From: Gammaproteobacteria bacterium UBA2810
GTDB taxonomy: Bacteria > Pseudomonadota > Gammaproteobacteria > Enterobacterales > Succinivibrionaceae
NCBI GenBank assembly: GCA_002351705.1
Contig: DEHC01000067.1
Span: 38,979 to 74,992, forward strand
DNA: 36,014 nucleotides
Direction of reading: 5' to 3'
Shown: positions 23,547 through 30,902 of the stretch, piece after piece
Numbering within the stretch: position 1 is the first letter of the stretch
Layout: the number at the start of each line of letters is the position of its first letter
Notes under the pieces: generated by a model
The model's database searches: none
Told to the model about the DNA's origin: nothing
What the model saw: only the letters and a program-made list of their open reading frames with translations
Made by a program: the position numbers and the translations under genes

Positions 23547-23830
23547 GAAGTGAAACAGAACAGGAGGGAACGCTCCCTTTGTCCGGTTCTGATTCGGGCG
23601 CAGCCGGAAGTCTTTATAGTAGGACCGTGAGTCCTCTTCAGCAGCACATGGACGCCGCGCTTCATTCCGGACCGTGAGGTCAGGAAATCAGCAGGATATT
23701 CAGGATATCCGCGTACGTCTTAAGGCGCCGCATGCGGAGGCAGTCCTTATAAACGGAACAGGGCCGTGCTTCCGGTACGTCTTGGATCCGCAGTGCGGAT
23801 CCGCTCCATGGCAGTCGTCATGGAGGTGGA
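23529..23830 (-). ncRNA. Candidate structured RNA on the minus strand
   Basis: Within 300 bases there are several perfect stems: CTCCATG/CATGGAG (23804-23810 and 23819-23825), GGATCCGCA/TGCGGATCC (23784-23792 and 23794-23802), GGAC/GTCC near 23622, and AGGGA/TCCCT near 23564. The run ends in an intrinsic terminator reading on the minus strand. The density of stems and the terminator suggest a transcribed structured RNA. It does not match tmRNA, RNase P RNA, SRP RNA or 6S RNA by eye. The 5' end is a guess. Confidence 0.35.
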
Positions 23831-24164
23831 TCGATGTCCAGTGAGAGCATGTTATCCTGCGGCACTTTCCGTTATCCCCGGCAAAAATGCCGGAAAGCGC
23901 GGCTTTTCTGCGATCATGTGTGAATTCTGCTCCAGGGGAACATCAGCGCATCTGCTTTTTGTAGGATATTTGAGTATAAGTCTGTAGGATATTTGCCATA
24001 TATTAATAGGCAGATTTGAGATTATCATGTGGGATCAGCCTGTAAGACTTTTTGCAATTCATTGATTTTACAGTGTTTTTCTCTCTGTTTCTGACAATTT
24101 TCAGGCTTTTGTATTTTTCAGGGCGGTTGCATTGACTTCAAACGGCTGTAATATATCAATACCG

Positions 24165-24300
24165 GCATTTGAGCCATGGATGTGGCAGGGCTGCACGGAC
24201 GCGGCCTTTACTTCCCAGGGACGGGATTGAGCGCAAGATGCGCGGTGCCGGCGGTTTCGAGAGGCGGAAGCGGCTTTGCTGCTCCCGCCTTCTTCTTTTT
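24165..24300 (+). ncRNA. Candidate small RNA with strong terminator
   Basis: A possible promoter is TTGACT (24132-24137) and TATCAA (24154-24159), 16 bases apart. About 100 bases further is a 13-bp stem (24262-24274 with 24278-24290; one A-C mismatch, one G-T pair), a three-base loop and TCTTCTTTTT. Between them the GC-rich sequence has no supported coding frame: an open frame from 24176 exists, but it has no ribosome-binding site and runs on through the terminator. Size and end fit a small RNA of about 135 nucleotides. No known sRNA family was recognised. Confidence 0.45.
24262..24300 (+). terminator. Intrinsic terminator
   Basis: AGGCGGAAGCGGC (24262-24274) pairs with GCTGCTCCCGCCT (24278-24290) and is followed by TCTTCTTTTT. 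There is no gene immediately upstream on the plus strand, so it probably ends a non-coding transcript. Confidence 0.75.
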
Positions 24301-24454
24301 AAATTGTTCAGTCAGTCGCAGTATGGAAAGCCGTAGCAGGCAGGGTCCTGCTGCTCCGCCCGATCCTTGCAGATGGTCTGATCCGGAGCCTGAGCGGAGA
24401 CCGGGTTATGCCGTATATATCAGTTATCCGGTTTCTTCTGAGTTTTTCAAAGCC

Positions 24455-24777
24455 ATGTACTAGAAACTGCCGTAAATTTTATAAAATATTGCTAATTCAA
24501 CAAGTTATGTAAATTAATCGATTTATAGAACTCTTTCAAACCAGTACAATGTACTAACCATCAGTTTCACTCAAGACAGCCTGCAGACTTCCGCTGCTCA
24601 AATCAGAGCTGCCGCATGCCAGCGCAGGCTGCCGCTAAAAATCCGGATGTTTTCGTATGAAACAGCGCCGGAATCATTCTTGGTTTTAATTGCTTTCAGC
24701 TCGTCCTCGGACGACTTCTTACAGCGATGGCACTTGAAGATGTTTCAGGAAAATCTGAAGCGTCATTTCTAGTACAT
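24455..24777. mobile_element. Possible 323-bp MITE-like segment
   Basis: ATGTACTAGAAA (24455-24466) and TTTCTAGTACAT (24766-24777) are perfect 12-bp inverted repeats bounding 323 bases. Inside, on the minus strand, 24598 to about 24745 reads as a short remnant with a C-x-x-C pair (K-C-H-R-C-K-K-S-S-E-D-E-L) and then a stop. A further palindrome, AGTACAATGTACT, is at 24543-24555. The bracketing repeats and the relic fit a non-autonomous element, but no target-site duplication is obvious. Confidence 0.4.
24598..24745 (-). pseudogene. Short zinc-finger-like gene remnant
   Basis: The frame preceding the TGA at 24600-24598 encodes about 48 residues, including F-K-C-H-R-C-K-K and R-I-F-S-G-S-L-R-W-H, with a stop codon closely upstream and no start codon or ribosome-binding site. 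It looks like the end of a broken gene; the family was not recognised. Confidence 0.35.
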
Positions 24778-25071
24778 AACTGTAAAACTGAAAGGTTTCT
24801 GCCTGCCGTTTTTCCCGCGGATGATGGAATTTCCAGCCGTTGCTGGCAGCCTGTTCACTCCTAACAGCTGTCTGACAGGAAAAAGCGTTATCTTCCTGTG
24901 TTTTGTTTTAAAAATGTGATATTGGTCAAGATATATTTCAACAATGCCTGTTTTTCAGTCACCATTGCATATAAAAAGTACATGTACTGGGGTACGTACC
25001 CTGACTGCCGAGCCTTTTGCAGTGAGGATGCCTTGGACTTGCTCTTAACAACTTGGTCCTTCGATAGTAGT
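24778..25071 (+). promoter_or_regulatory. Upstream region of the pilin gene with two adjacent palindromes
   Basis: 294 bases. AGTACATGTACT (24977-24988) and GGGTACGTACCC (24990-25001) are perfect 12-bp palindromes separated by one base, 71-95 bases before the pilin ATG. TATAAA at 24970-24975 could be a -10 element directly in front of them, which would place the palindromes as operators at the transcription start. No clear sigma-54 -24/-12 pair, usual for pilA genes, was found. Confidence 0.5.
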
Positions 25072-25599
25072 ATGAAAAAATCATCCGGTTTCACACTCAT
25101 TGAATTAATGATCGTCATCGCAATCATCGGCATCCTCGCCGCAATTGCACTTCCAGCTTACGCAAATTACACCGCCAGGGCAAAATTCACAGAAGTCATG
25201 ACTGCCGCAGGTCCCCTCAAGCTTCAGGTCGAGCTCTGCTATGTTGATTTAGGTTCGCTCAGGGACTGTTCTGAGGTTATGAGAGGCGGCGGTTATTATG
25301 ATAGCACCCCCGGTCAGGGCAACGGCTGGAATATTGCCAGGGCTGTAAATGATGTCTCCTCCAAATACGTTAAAAAGGCCTCTGTCTGGAACGGAACAAT
25401 TGAGATCCAGTCCCAGAACATAAAGGTCGGCAGCGGCTATGGCACGCTTGGAGCCGGAACTGATGTAAAGCTTGTCCCGTATCCTGCCCAGAAGGCTGAC
25501 AGCTCGGGCGGCTGGGTTGATCAGGCGTATGAGGGACAGGGCGCGCTCAACTGGAAGATTGACCCTGATTCCGTATGCAAGAAGCTTGATGTCTGCTGA
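25072..25599 (+). CDS. Type IV major pilin (type IVa, PilA-like)
   Basis: A 175-residue prepilin. The N-terminus M-K-K-S-S-G followed by F-T-L-I-E-L-M-I-V-I-A-I-I-G-I-L-A-A-I-A-L-P is the classic class III signal: PilD cleaves after Gly6, Phe1 of the mature protein is methylated and Glu5 is present. The globular part has a cysteine pair near the front (C-Y-V-D-L-G...C) and a C-terminal pair C-K-K-L-D-V-C that could form the D-region disulfide. It is polymerised into pili for adhesion, twitching or DNA uptake. No other pilus gene is adjacent. The ATG at 25072 is set by the prepilin motif; no Shine-Dalgarno sequence is visible before it. A strong terminator follows. Confidence 0.93.
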   Translation: MKKSSGFTLIELMIVIAIIGILAAIALPAYANYTARAKFTEVMTAAGPLKLQVELCYVDLGSLRDCSEVMRGGGYYDSTPGQGNGWNIARAVNDVSSKYVKKASVWNGTIEIQSQNIKVGSGYGTLGAGTDVKLVPYPAQKADSSGGWVDQAYEGQGALNWKIDPDSVCKKLDVC

Positions 25600-25620
25600 T
25601 TTATTTCAGTTCTCAGAGAG

Positions 25621-25646
25621 AGCCCGGCTGATGCCGGGCTTTTTCT
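25621..25646 (+). terminator. Intrinsic terminator after the pilin gene
   Basis: AGCCCGGC (25621-25628) pairs perfectly with GCCGGGCT (25633-25640) over a TGAT loop, followed by TTTTTC. It lies 21 bases after the pilin stop. Confidence 0.93.
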
Positions 25647-25858
25647 TATGTGCACTCCCGTCCTGAGCATTTCCAGGAATGATGCCTTCCTTCTCGGAAA
25701 TCGGTTCCTGTCCTGAAATTTCCCGCATTCTCATATATCATAGGCACAGTGCGTCCGGATTTTTTATCATTCCGCAAGAACTGACAATTCCCGGACAAAT
25801 CCTGATTTTCAGCTGCCGCACCGGCGGCAGATCAAGTTCCGTTATGGAGGATTGAAAA

Positions 25859-26011
25859 GTGACAGAAGAGAACAAGGTTGTTGATCCTGCTAAAGAGGTA
25901 GCTCCGTTCGATCCGTGCAACCGTCCGAAGCCCCGCCCTACTACTGTATGCTGCCCTGAGGAAAAGGGTGTGTTCGGCTTTGTATGGCGCATCGTCAAGT
26001 ATTTCTTCTGA
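25859..26011 (+). CDS. Small protein, 50 residues, GTG start
   Basis: A GTG at 25859 is preceded by GGAGG at a spacing of seven bases, and the frame encodes 50 residues to the TGA at 26009-26011. The N-terminus is acidic (T-E-E-N-K-V-V-D-P-A-K-E). The middle is proline- and cysteine-rich (F-D-P-C-N-R-P-K-P-R-P-T-T-V-C-C-P). The C-terminus is aromatic and basic (G-V-F-G-F-V-W-R-I-V-K-Y-F-F), suggesting an amphipathic membrane-touching helix. It has a good ribosome-binding site, no overlapping gene and a clean composition, so it is probably real. Function unknown. Confidence 0.65.
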   Translation: MTEENKVVDPAKEVAPFDPCNRPKPRPTTVCCPEEKGVFGFVWRIVKYFF

Positions 26012-26023
26012 TAAGCCCCTGTC

Positions 26024-26040
26024 TGCCGTCAGGCGGCAGT
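26024..26040. terminator. Short hairpin between the small protein gene and the HD-domain gene
   Basis: CTGCCG (26024-26029) pairs with CGGCAG (26035-26040) over five bases. It sits at the convergent end of two genes and overlaps the stop codon of the minus-strand gene. There is no good T-run, so termination is uncertain. Confidence 0.35.
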
Positions 26041-26925
26041 AAAGCAAAGCGCGCGCCGGATGTCCTCTGAGAGGGACTCCGGCGCGCTGTGTTTCAGGTC
26101 CCGGTCAGATATTTCTTCAGCAAGCCCCAGAAGCCTATCAGCCGACACGCCATTTCCTGAAGCTTCCCCATTTAGTTTCAGCTCTGACCTCATCTCGTCA
26201 GCCGCGACGAAGAGTGCGAGATCTGAGGTTATCCCGCCCTGGAAGAACGGCTCCCTGAACGACGCGGTGTAATCCGAAGTGCTTTTCATGTCAGCGCGCA
26301 GCACCCCGTCAAGAATCGTGCAGCCTGCACCGCTTCCGGGTCTCCCGAGAAGCATCCTTATCACCTCGGGCATGTCAGCGCCTTTCTCGGCGAGGGCATC
26401 ACGTATGGAAGTAGGGAACCTTGTCCCCGCGATGGCCGGGAGGATCCGGTCATGGCTCCCGTGCCTGTTCCTTCTCCAGCGGAGAAAATACGGCCGGTAT
26501 CCGATGCGCGCAGAGAAACAGAGCGGCGTCTCGGTGAAGGCGTTCCTCCGGCTTTTCCCGGATGAGTCAGTCACTACTGTGTCGGTCAGCGGCTTTCCCG
26601 CGTCATGGGTCAGGGCGGCGATGGCCCCGGCAAAGAGCATCGGACATTGCAGCACCCCGCCCATGTCAGAGAGGAATATCTTCGCGCACTCAAGGGAGTG
26701 CCTGAGGAGTCCTCCGGCCTCGAAGTGATGGCACGAGGAGGAGGCGGGGAGAAGATGGAACCAGGACACGGCCCATCTGATCCTCTCCATCATCAGTTCC
26801 CGGAAGTCAGGAGGCGTGAGATCCAGGATCTCATCAGAAAGAGGAGACAGCCAGGCAAGGAGCGCCTCCTCAGACACCGGCGGGTACCCGCGGAACTTCC
26901 CGGGGTAGCGGGGCAGATCAGACAC
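26029..26925 (-). CDS. Stand-alone TraI_2/MobH-type HD-domain protein
   Basis: A 298-residue protein resembling the N-terminal TraI_2 domain of MobH relaxases from SXT/R391-like elements. F-H-L-L-P-A-S-S-S-C-H-H at 56-67 and A-G-G-L-L-R-H-S-L-E at 70-79 are the hallmark. The metal-binding HD pair is His107-Asp108 in A-A-L-T-H-D-A-G-K-P-L-T-D. The rest lacks the C-terminal DNA-handling domain of full relaxases. The GTG at 26925 is preferred because it overlaps the stop of the upstream gene by eight bases (GTGTCTGA) with AGGAC ahead. An ATG at 27015 would overlap by about 100 bases with a low-quality leader. It is the last gene of the module. It may act with the degenerate paralog three genes upstream. 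Confidence 0.75.
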   Translation of the reverse strand: MSDLPRYPGKFRGYPPVSEEALLAWLSPLSDEILDLTPPDFRELMMERIRWAVSWFHLLPASSSCHHFEAGGLLRHSLECAKIFLSDMGGVLQCPMLFAGAIAALTHDAGKPLTDTVVTDSSGKSRRNAFTETPLCFSARIGYRPYFLRWRRNRHGSHDRILPAIAGTRFPTSIRDALAEKGADMPEVIRMLLGRPGSGAGCTILDGVLRADMKSTSDYTASFREPFFQGGITSDLALFVAADEMRSELKLNGEASGNGVSADRLLGLAEEISDRDLKHSAPESLSEDIRRALCFTAA

Positions 26926-27568
26926 TTTCGGTCCTGATCTCCGCAGAGACGGAGAGTCCGGCCGCGATGAATATGGCAGCGGCGGAGAGCACGAGCTCCG
27001 ACGGTGTCTCCGCATGAGGCCTCACGAGCATGTAAGCGAGCACGGCAGCCGAAAGGGCAAGCGTGATTCCGGCGATGAACCTCGCGCCCGGCCTCGGCGG
27101 GATGAACGAGGTCCTCCTTGCCGTCGAGACGGCAAGCCCTGCGAGAAGCGCCGCGGCAAAGACCGTGATGAGGTGGAGGAGGCACTTTCTGAGGATCAGG
27201 AGCCTGATGACGGCAAGCGAGGCAAGGGCGCGGTATTTCCCCGAGATGAAGCTTCTGCCGCTTCTCTCCCCTGTCCGTGCCTTTCCCTTTCCATGTTCTT
27301 CGGAGGCTTTTCCAGTGCCGCTTCCGGCTGCGTTTCCGAACCCGAGCTCTGCGGAATGCCGGAGTGACTCTCCCTGAGTCCTGTCATAAAGAGCCTGCAT
27401 GATGCGCTCCGCCTCCCCCGCTGTTTGAGGGGCGAAGCGCGCGGCCATGAGATACGAGAGCTCTGCCTCCGCCGCCTTCCGGTAGGCGGATTCGTCAGCT
27501 GATGCGGCGATGATGAAAGCCGCTGCTGACGCCACTGCAGCGGCAAGGATGAGGGGGAGGTTTTTCAT
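26918..27568 (-). CDS. DUF4400-like integrating-conjugative-element membrane protein
   Basis: A 216-residue membrane protein with an N-terminal hydrophobic segment (about 5-22), a soluble region with R-I-M-Q-A-L-Y-D-R-T-Q-G, and three further hydrophobic segments (about 133-148, 164-182, 192-207). This layout and its place directly after traD match the DUF4400 protein (TraD-associated) of SXT-type conjugative elements. Its start overlaps the end of traD by four bases and its end overlaps the HD gene by eight, so the genes are translationally coupled. Assigned mostly by context and topology. Confidence 0.68.
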   Translation of the reverse strand: MKNLPLILAAAVASAAAFIIAASADESAYRKAAEAELSYLMAARFAPQTAGEAERIMQALYDRTQGESLRHSAELGFGNAAGSGTGKASEEHGKGKARTGERSGRSFISGKYRALASLAVIRLLILRKCLLHLITVFAAALLAGLAVSTARRTSFIPPRPGARFIAGITLALSAAVLAYMLVRPHAETPSELVLSAAAIFIAAGLSVSAEIRTESV

Positions 27569-29445
27569 CGTGCTTTCTCCTTTCCGTCTCCGGCCGGACG
27601 GGGGTTATTTCCCTTTATGATCCCAGCGCTTTCCTTTTCAGCGCCGTCACCAGCAAGGAGCGGAAAGCGGCCCTTCACCAGCATCCCGCCCGAGATCCTC
27701 GCGTAGTATTCGAAGTTGGGGAGCGAGCCGAGCGATGCAGGCGGCACGGCAGGCTCCCTGGTCTCCTGCAGCCCCGTGCTCTCCGAGCCGGACATGGTGA
27801 GCGGGCTCTCGGAGCTCGTCTGCGAGCTCTCCGACTCAGACGGCACCAGCACCGACACCTCGGGAAGCGTGTCCGTGAAGAACTTCTGCGTCTCCGCGTC
27901 AGTGACCCTGAGACTGATGATGTTGTTGAGGTTGCCGAGCACCTGCCCCGCCTTTGCGGCAGAGCCGAGCCTGGCCTCAAGATCGTGGACGGTCTGCGTG
28001 GCGGCGAAGCACCGGATCCCGGCGCCGCGCCCCTTGTTGAGGAGCTGTATGAACGGCTCGTTGATTACCTCCGCGGTCTCGTCGACAAATAGGCTGATGG
28101 TGCATGGCTTTTTCCCTGAGTAGTTGTAGATTTCCCCGGCGATGGCGGTAAGGTCAGCAAGGAGCAGTGATCCGAAGCAGGCTGAGGCCATGGAGTCAGT
28201 GAGCGAGTCAAGCCCGAAATAGAGCACCCTGCCCCCGCGCGACGCAGAGGAGAGGCTGAGGATTTCACGGTCATCTGATAGATCCGAGTAGTCCGGGCTT
28301 ATGAGCCCGCCGAGCTCTCCAGCGGTGAGGATGGTGAGGACCGGCCGGAGCGATGCGGTCATCTTCTCGAAATGCACCGGATCGCGCGTGAGGACCGAGT
28401 AGAGGTTTATTGCCTCTTCCCTCCCCCGGAGCCCCTTGAATGCCGGGTTCTTCTTTATGACTGAGAAGATGAGCGAGATGTCAGGTGCCTTTCTTGACTG
28501 TTTCTGGCCTGACTGCATCGCCGGAGCGCTCAGGGGAACATGCGCGTCGAGCGAGAGACGCTCAGCGAGATCGAGGAAGAGCCTGGTGCGGTCATCCTCA
28601 GAGACGATGAGATCACGCACCCTTTTGAGCGTGGGGCGCTCTCCTGAGGCAAGGAGCGCCTCGATCACGAGATCAAGCGCCTCCTCGCAATAGTTCTTGA
28701 ACGCCGGGTTGTTTCCAGCCGGGATGAGCGAGGCGATTCTTGAGGCAATCTCCGTGCTCCTGCTGAAGTCCTCGAGCGGATTGATCCTGAACGACTCGCG
28801 GGGAAACCCCGGATGGAAGAAGGCAAAGCGCCCGGGCTCTCCGATGAGCTCCGTCACCTCCCGCGCGTGGTCGCGGAGTTCCCTGTCGCCCTTGGGGTCG
28901 ATGATGATGACCGTGTCGCCGGAGACGATGGCCTGGGTGATGAGGAGCTCGAAGAACCTCGTCTTGCCGGCTCCGGTCGTCCCGAGAATGAGCGTATGCC
29001 CGGAGGTGTGTGAGAAGGGGAGGAAGATGTTCCTCTCGTCCGTCTCCACGCCGTGGAGGTAAGGCGCGCCGAAGCTGTTCCTGATCCTCCGCCCGAGCCC
29101 GGAGCGCTCTATGGTCATGATCCTCTCGGTGTGGACCGCCTTCCACTCGAAGCCAGTCCCGAGCCAGAGCTGCGCAGGGTTCGAGCGCATCAGGCCGATG
29201 AGCTCCCTGATCTTTATGAATGATAGTCTCCGCCCTCTGATGGCACGCCGCTCGCGCGCCCGTTTCCAGGCAAAAGGGAAGATGCAGGCCGCGGCTGCGG
29301 CAGACGCCGCGGACATGATTTTGCCCGCGCCGTCAGGGAGAAGCCCCGCTCCGAGCGAGAATGAGGTCTCCGCAAACACCGCCGCGGCGTCAAGCCAGAG
29401 GACGGCAGGGAGGCTGAATGACCAGATGTTCTTAAGATGCCTCAT
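27565..29445 (-). CDS. traD: Conjugative coupling protein TraD (SXT/TOL type)
   Basis: A 626-residue VirD4/TraD ATPase that links the relaxosome to a type IV secretion channel. An N-terminal membrane anchor (about 7-60) is followed by the ATPase: Walker A G-T-T-G-A-G-K-T at 155-162, I-I-I-D-P-K-G-D (Walker B) and a late L-F-V-D-E-T-A-E-V-I-N. R-C-F-A-A-T-Q-T-V-H-D-L-E-A-R-L-G and the C-terminal L-P-N-F-E-Y-Y-A-R-I-S-G-G-M-L-V-K-G-R are typical of the SXT/TOL subfamily. The ATG at 29445, behind GGAGAGGAGG, is preferred over 29526, which would overlap the upstream gene by 95 bases. No mating-pair genes are present in the window. Confidence 0.92.
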   Translation of the reverse strand: MRHLKNIWSFSLPAVLWLDAAAVFAETSFSLGAGLLPDGAGKIMSAASAAAAACIFPFAWKRARERRAIRGRRLSFIKIRELIGLMRSNPAQLWLGTGFEWKAVHTERIMTIERSGLGRRIRNSFGAPYLHGVETDERNIFLPFSHTSGHTLILGTTGAGKTRFFELLITQAIVSGDTVIIIDPKGDRELRDHAREVTELIGEPGRFAFFHPGFPRESFRINPLEDFSRSTEIASRIASLIPAGNNPAFKNYCEEALDLVIEALLASGERPTLKRVRDLIVSEDDRTRLFLDLAERLSLDAHVPLSAPAMQSGQKQSRKAPDISLIFSVIKKNPAFKGLRGREEAINLYSVLTRDPVHFEKMTASLRPVLTILTAGELGGLISPDYSDLSDDREILSLSSASRGGRVLYFGLDSLTDSMASACFGSLLLADLTAIAGEIYNYSGKKPCTISLFVDETAEVINEPFIQLLNKGRGAGIRCFAATQTVHDLEARLGSAAKAGQVLGNLNNIISLRVTDAETQKFFTDTLPEVSVLVPSESESSQTSSESPLTMSGSESTGLQETREPAVPPASLGSLPNFEYYARISGGMLVKGRFPLLAGDGAEKESAGIIKGNNPRPAGDGKEKAR

Positions 29446-30778
29446 CCCCTGCCTCCTCTCCCTGGGCATCAGCAGTGCCCTCTGCTCCTTCGTCCCTGCT
29501 TCTGACCTCAGGGAAGTCCGCGTCAAGCGGCTCTGTATTTCCGGTTCCCTGGGGCAGCTCTGTGAGCTCGACCATCCTGAGCCTCACCCCGTAGCCGCGG
29601 AGCACAGAGGGAACAGCATAGATTACGGCGCCATCCCCCTGCTGCCTCACGAGCCCCTTCTGAAGGAGCCTCGCTGCAAGATCGTCCTCATCCTTCCCGC
29701 ACCAGCCCGCGGGGAGCGCTCCGCTCCGGATCATGGCAGAGGCGGTCTCGAAGAGGCCGGCGAAGGAAAGGAACGCGGCAGGCTCTCTGTCATCCTTCCG
29801 TCTCAGTATCCAGAGCCTCGCGCCGTTCCTGTTCACGCCGCGGCTTCCGGCAAATTCCGCAACAAGGGCTGCAAACTTCATTGAGTCCGGTATTGTCCCG
29901 GTCTGATCCGCTCCTCCGCCGCTGAGCACGGTATCCTTCAGCACCGCGAAGCGCGATGCCTCGGCTGCGGCTTTCCTGATGAGAGGCTCCGCGCCGTCCG
30001 AGGGCTCCCGGCGTGAGCTGATCCCCGGGATGGCCGAGGGGAGCGAGAAGCCGCAGCTGCTGAGATATCCCTCGGCGGCCGGGGTGAGGACAAAGCTCAT
30101 GAGTCCCTCGGCAGCCTCGGCGCCGTCTGATCTGCAGACTGATGGGAAAGAGGCGCGGTATTCCCTGAGACCGTTCTTGAGGCACCACTCATGGAGGGGC
30201 AGGGCAAAGGGATCCCAGCAGAGCGCCCCGTCTGCGCTTTCAACCGAGGTTTTGGAGGTGAGGCTCTGGAGCGCCCCGGCAAGGGATGCGAACATGCCGG
30301 CCGCGGTGAACCGCCTCTGCTCCTCGGCACGTTCGCCCGGATCCGCTGTCTGGCTGAAGACATAGCCCCTGAGAAGCCTTGCCGTGAGGAACGCTCCCTC
30401 GAGCGCGAAGCGGAAGAGCCCTCCCTGCCCGGTGTGGTGGAGCGGGTCACCTGAAGGGAGGAGCCCGGTGCACGATGCGGCGCGGATGAGCACCGGAGTG
30501 ATGATGTCCCTGAATGTCTCATCGCTGAAGCCTGCCTCTCTCCGGATTTTCCCGAGAAGGACGCCCTGGGATCTCACGATGTCACCGGGATCAGCGTCCG
30601 GTATAAGTCCTCCGCTGTCGGGTGTGCGCCGGCCTGAGGGCTGGGCGTCGCCTGTTTCCTGTGCCGCTCTCTCCGGAATGAGCGCAGGGTTAAGATCGCG
30701 CCGCATTATCGAGAGCTGATCCCTTTCCCCTGTCAGGAGGATGAAGGGATCCAGCTTTTTCAGTAGGGTGAGTTTCAT
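29432..30778 (-). CDS. MobH/TraI_2-family protein with degenerate HD site
   Basis: A 448-residue protein resembling the relaxase TraI of SXT-type elements. The first TraI_2 motif is present as L-L-P-S-G-D-P-L-H-H-T-G-Q-G-G-L-F at 106-122. At the second motif the expected H-D pair reads Gln171-Ser172 (A-G-A-L-Q-S), so metal coordination should be broken. W-D-P-F-A-L-P-L-H-E-W follows as in intact relatives. The C-terminal third (about 340-420, with L-L-Q-K-G-L-V-R-Q-Q-G-D-G-A-V-I-Y-A-V-P) resembles the winged-helix TraI_2_C region. It is the first gene of the module and overlaps traD by 14 bases. Because an intact HD paralog lies at the end of the module, the pair may share the work. Confidence 0.72.
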   Translation of the reverse strand: MKLTLLKKLDPFILLTGERDQLSIMRRDLNPALIPERAAQETGDAQPSGRRTPDSGGLIPDADPGDIVRSQGVLLGKIRREAGFSDETFRDIITPVLIRAASCTGLLPSGDPLHHTGQGGLFRFALEGAFLTARLLRGYVFSQTADPGERAEEQRRFTAAGMFASLAGALQSLTSKTSVESADGALCWDPFALPLHEWCLKNGLREYRASFPSVCRSDGAEAAEGLMSFVLTPAAEGYLSSCGFSLPSAIPGISSRREPSDGAEPLIRKAAAEASRFAVLKDTVLSGGGADQTGTIPDSMKFAALVAEFAGSRGVNRNGARLWILRRKDDREPAAFLSFAGLFETASAMIRSGALPAGWCGKDEDDLAARLLQKGLVRQQGDGAVIYAVPSVLRGYGVRLRMVELTELPQGTGNTEPLDADFPEVRSRDEGAEGTADAQGEEAGDEAS

Positions 30779-30902
30779 CTGCTGCCTCCTTTATGCTCCG
30801 GCGATTATCCTGGGCACGGACAGGCTTTTTCCCCTGAAAACTTCCTTTTTCTGGTGTTTTTCCGGTGCTGAATTAGAATAGAAAGTGAAAAGGAGGATAA
30901 AA
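30779..30902. promoter_or_regulatory. Divergent promoter region
   Basis: 124 bases separate the MobH-like gene (minus) from the ZIP transporter gene (plus). TAGAAT at 30874-30879 may be the -10 box for the transporter. A -35 cannot be fixed. AGGAGG at 30890-30895 is the ribosome-binding site of the transporter. No clear operator was seen. Confidence 0.4.

Larger units (their letters stand above)
23458..24175. other. Gene-poor region rich in hairpins
   Basis: No intact gene is supported. The part 23529-23830 is dense in perfect hairpins and ends, on the minus strand, in a terminator (entered separately). A minus-strand stretch near 23685-23775 reads as a short protein-like tail (S-V-Y-K-D-C-L-R-M-R-R-L-K-T-Y-A-D-I-L) that stops, so it may also be a decayed gene. 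From 23950 to 24130 the DNA is AT-rich and contains two copies of TGTAGGATATTTG (23960 and 23983). Confidence 0.5.

Noticed and set aside
23529..23880. tmRNA, RNase P RNA, SRP RNA or 6S RNA
   Set aside because: The conserved cores of these RNAs are absent by eye.
24176..24463. 95-residue protein starting at 24176
   Set aside because: No ribosome-binding site, unusual composition, and the frame runs through a strong intrinsic terminator.
26029..27015. Longer HD-domain protein with start at 27015
   Set aside because: The leader is arginine/serine/proline-rich out-of-frame DUF4400 coding DNA. The GTG at 26925 gives the usual short overlap.
29111..29884. Long open frame opposite traD and the MobH-like gene
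   Set aside because: It spans the ends of two well-supported genes on the other strand and has no recognisable domain.
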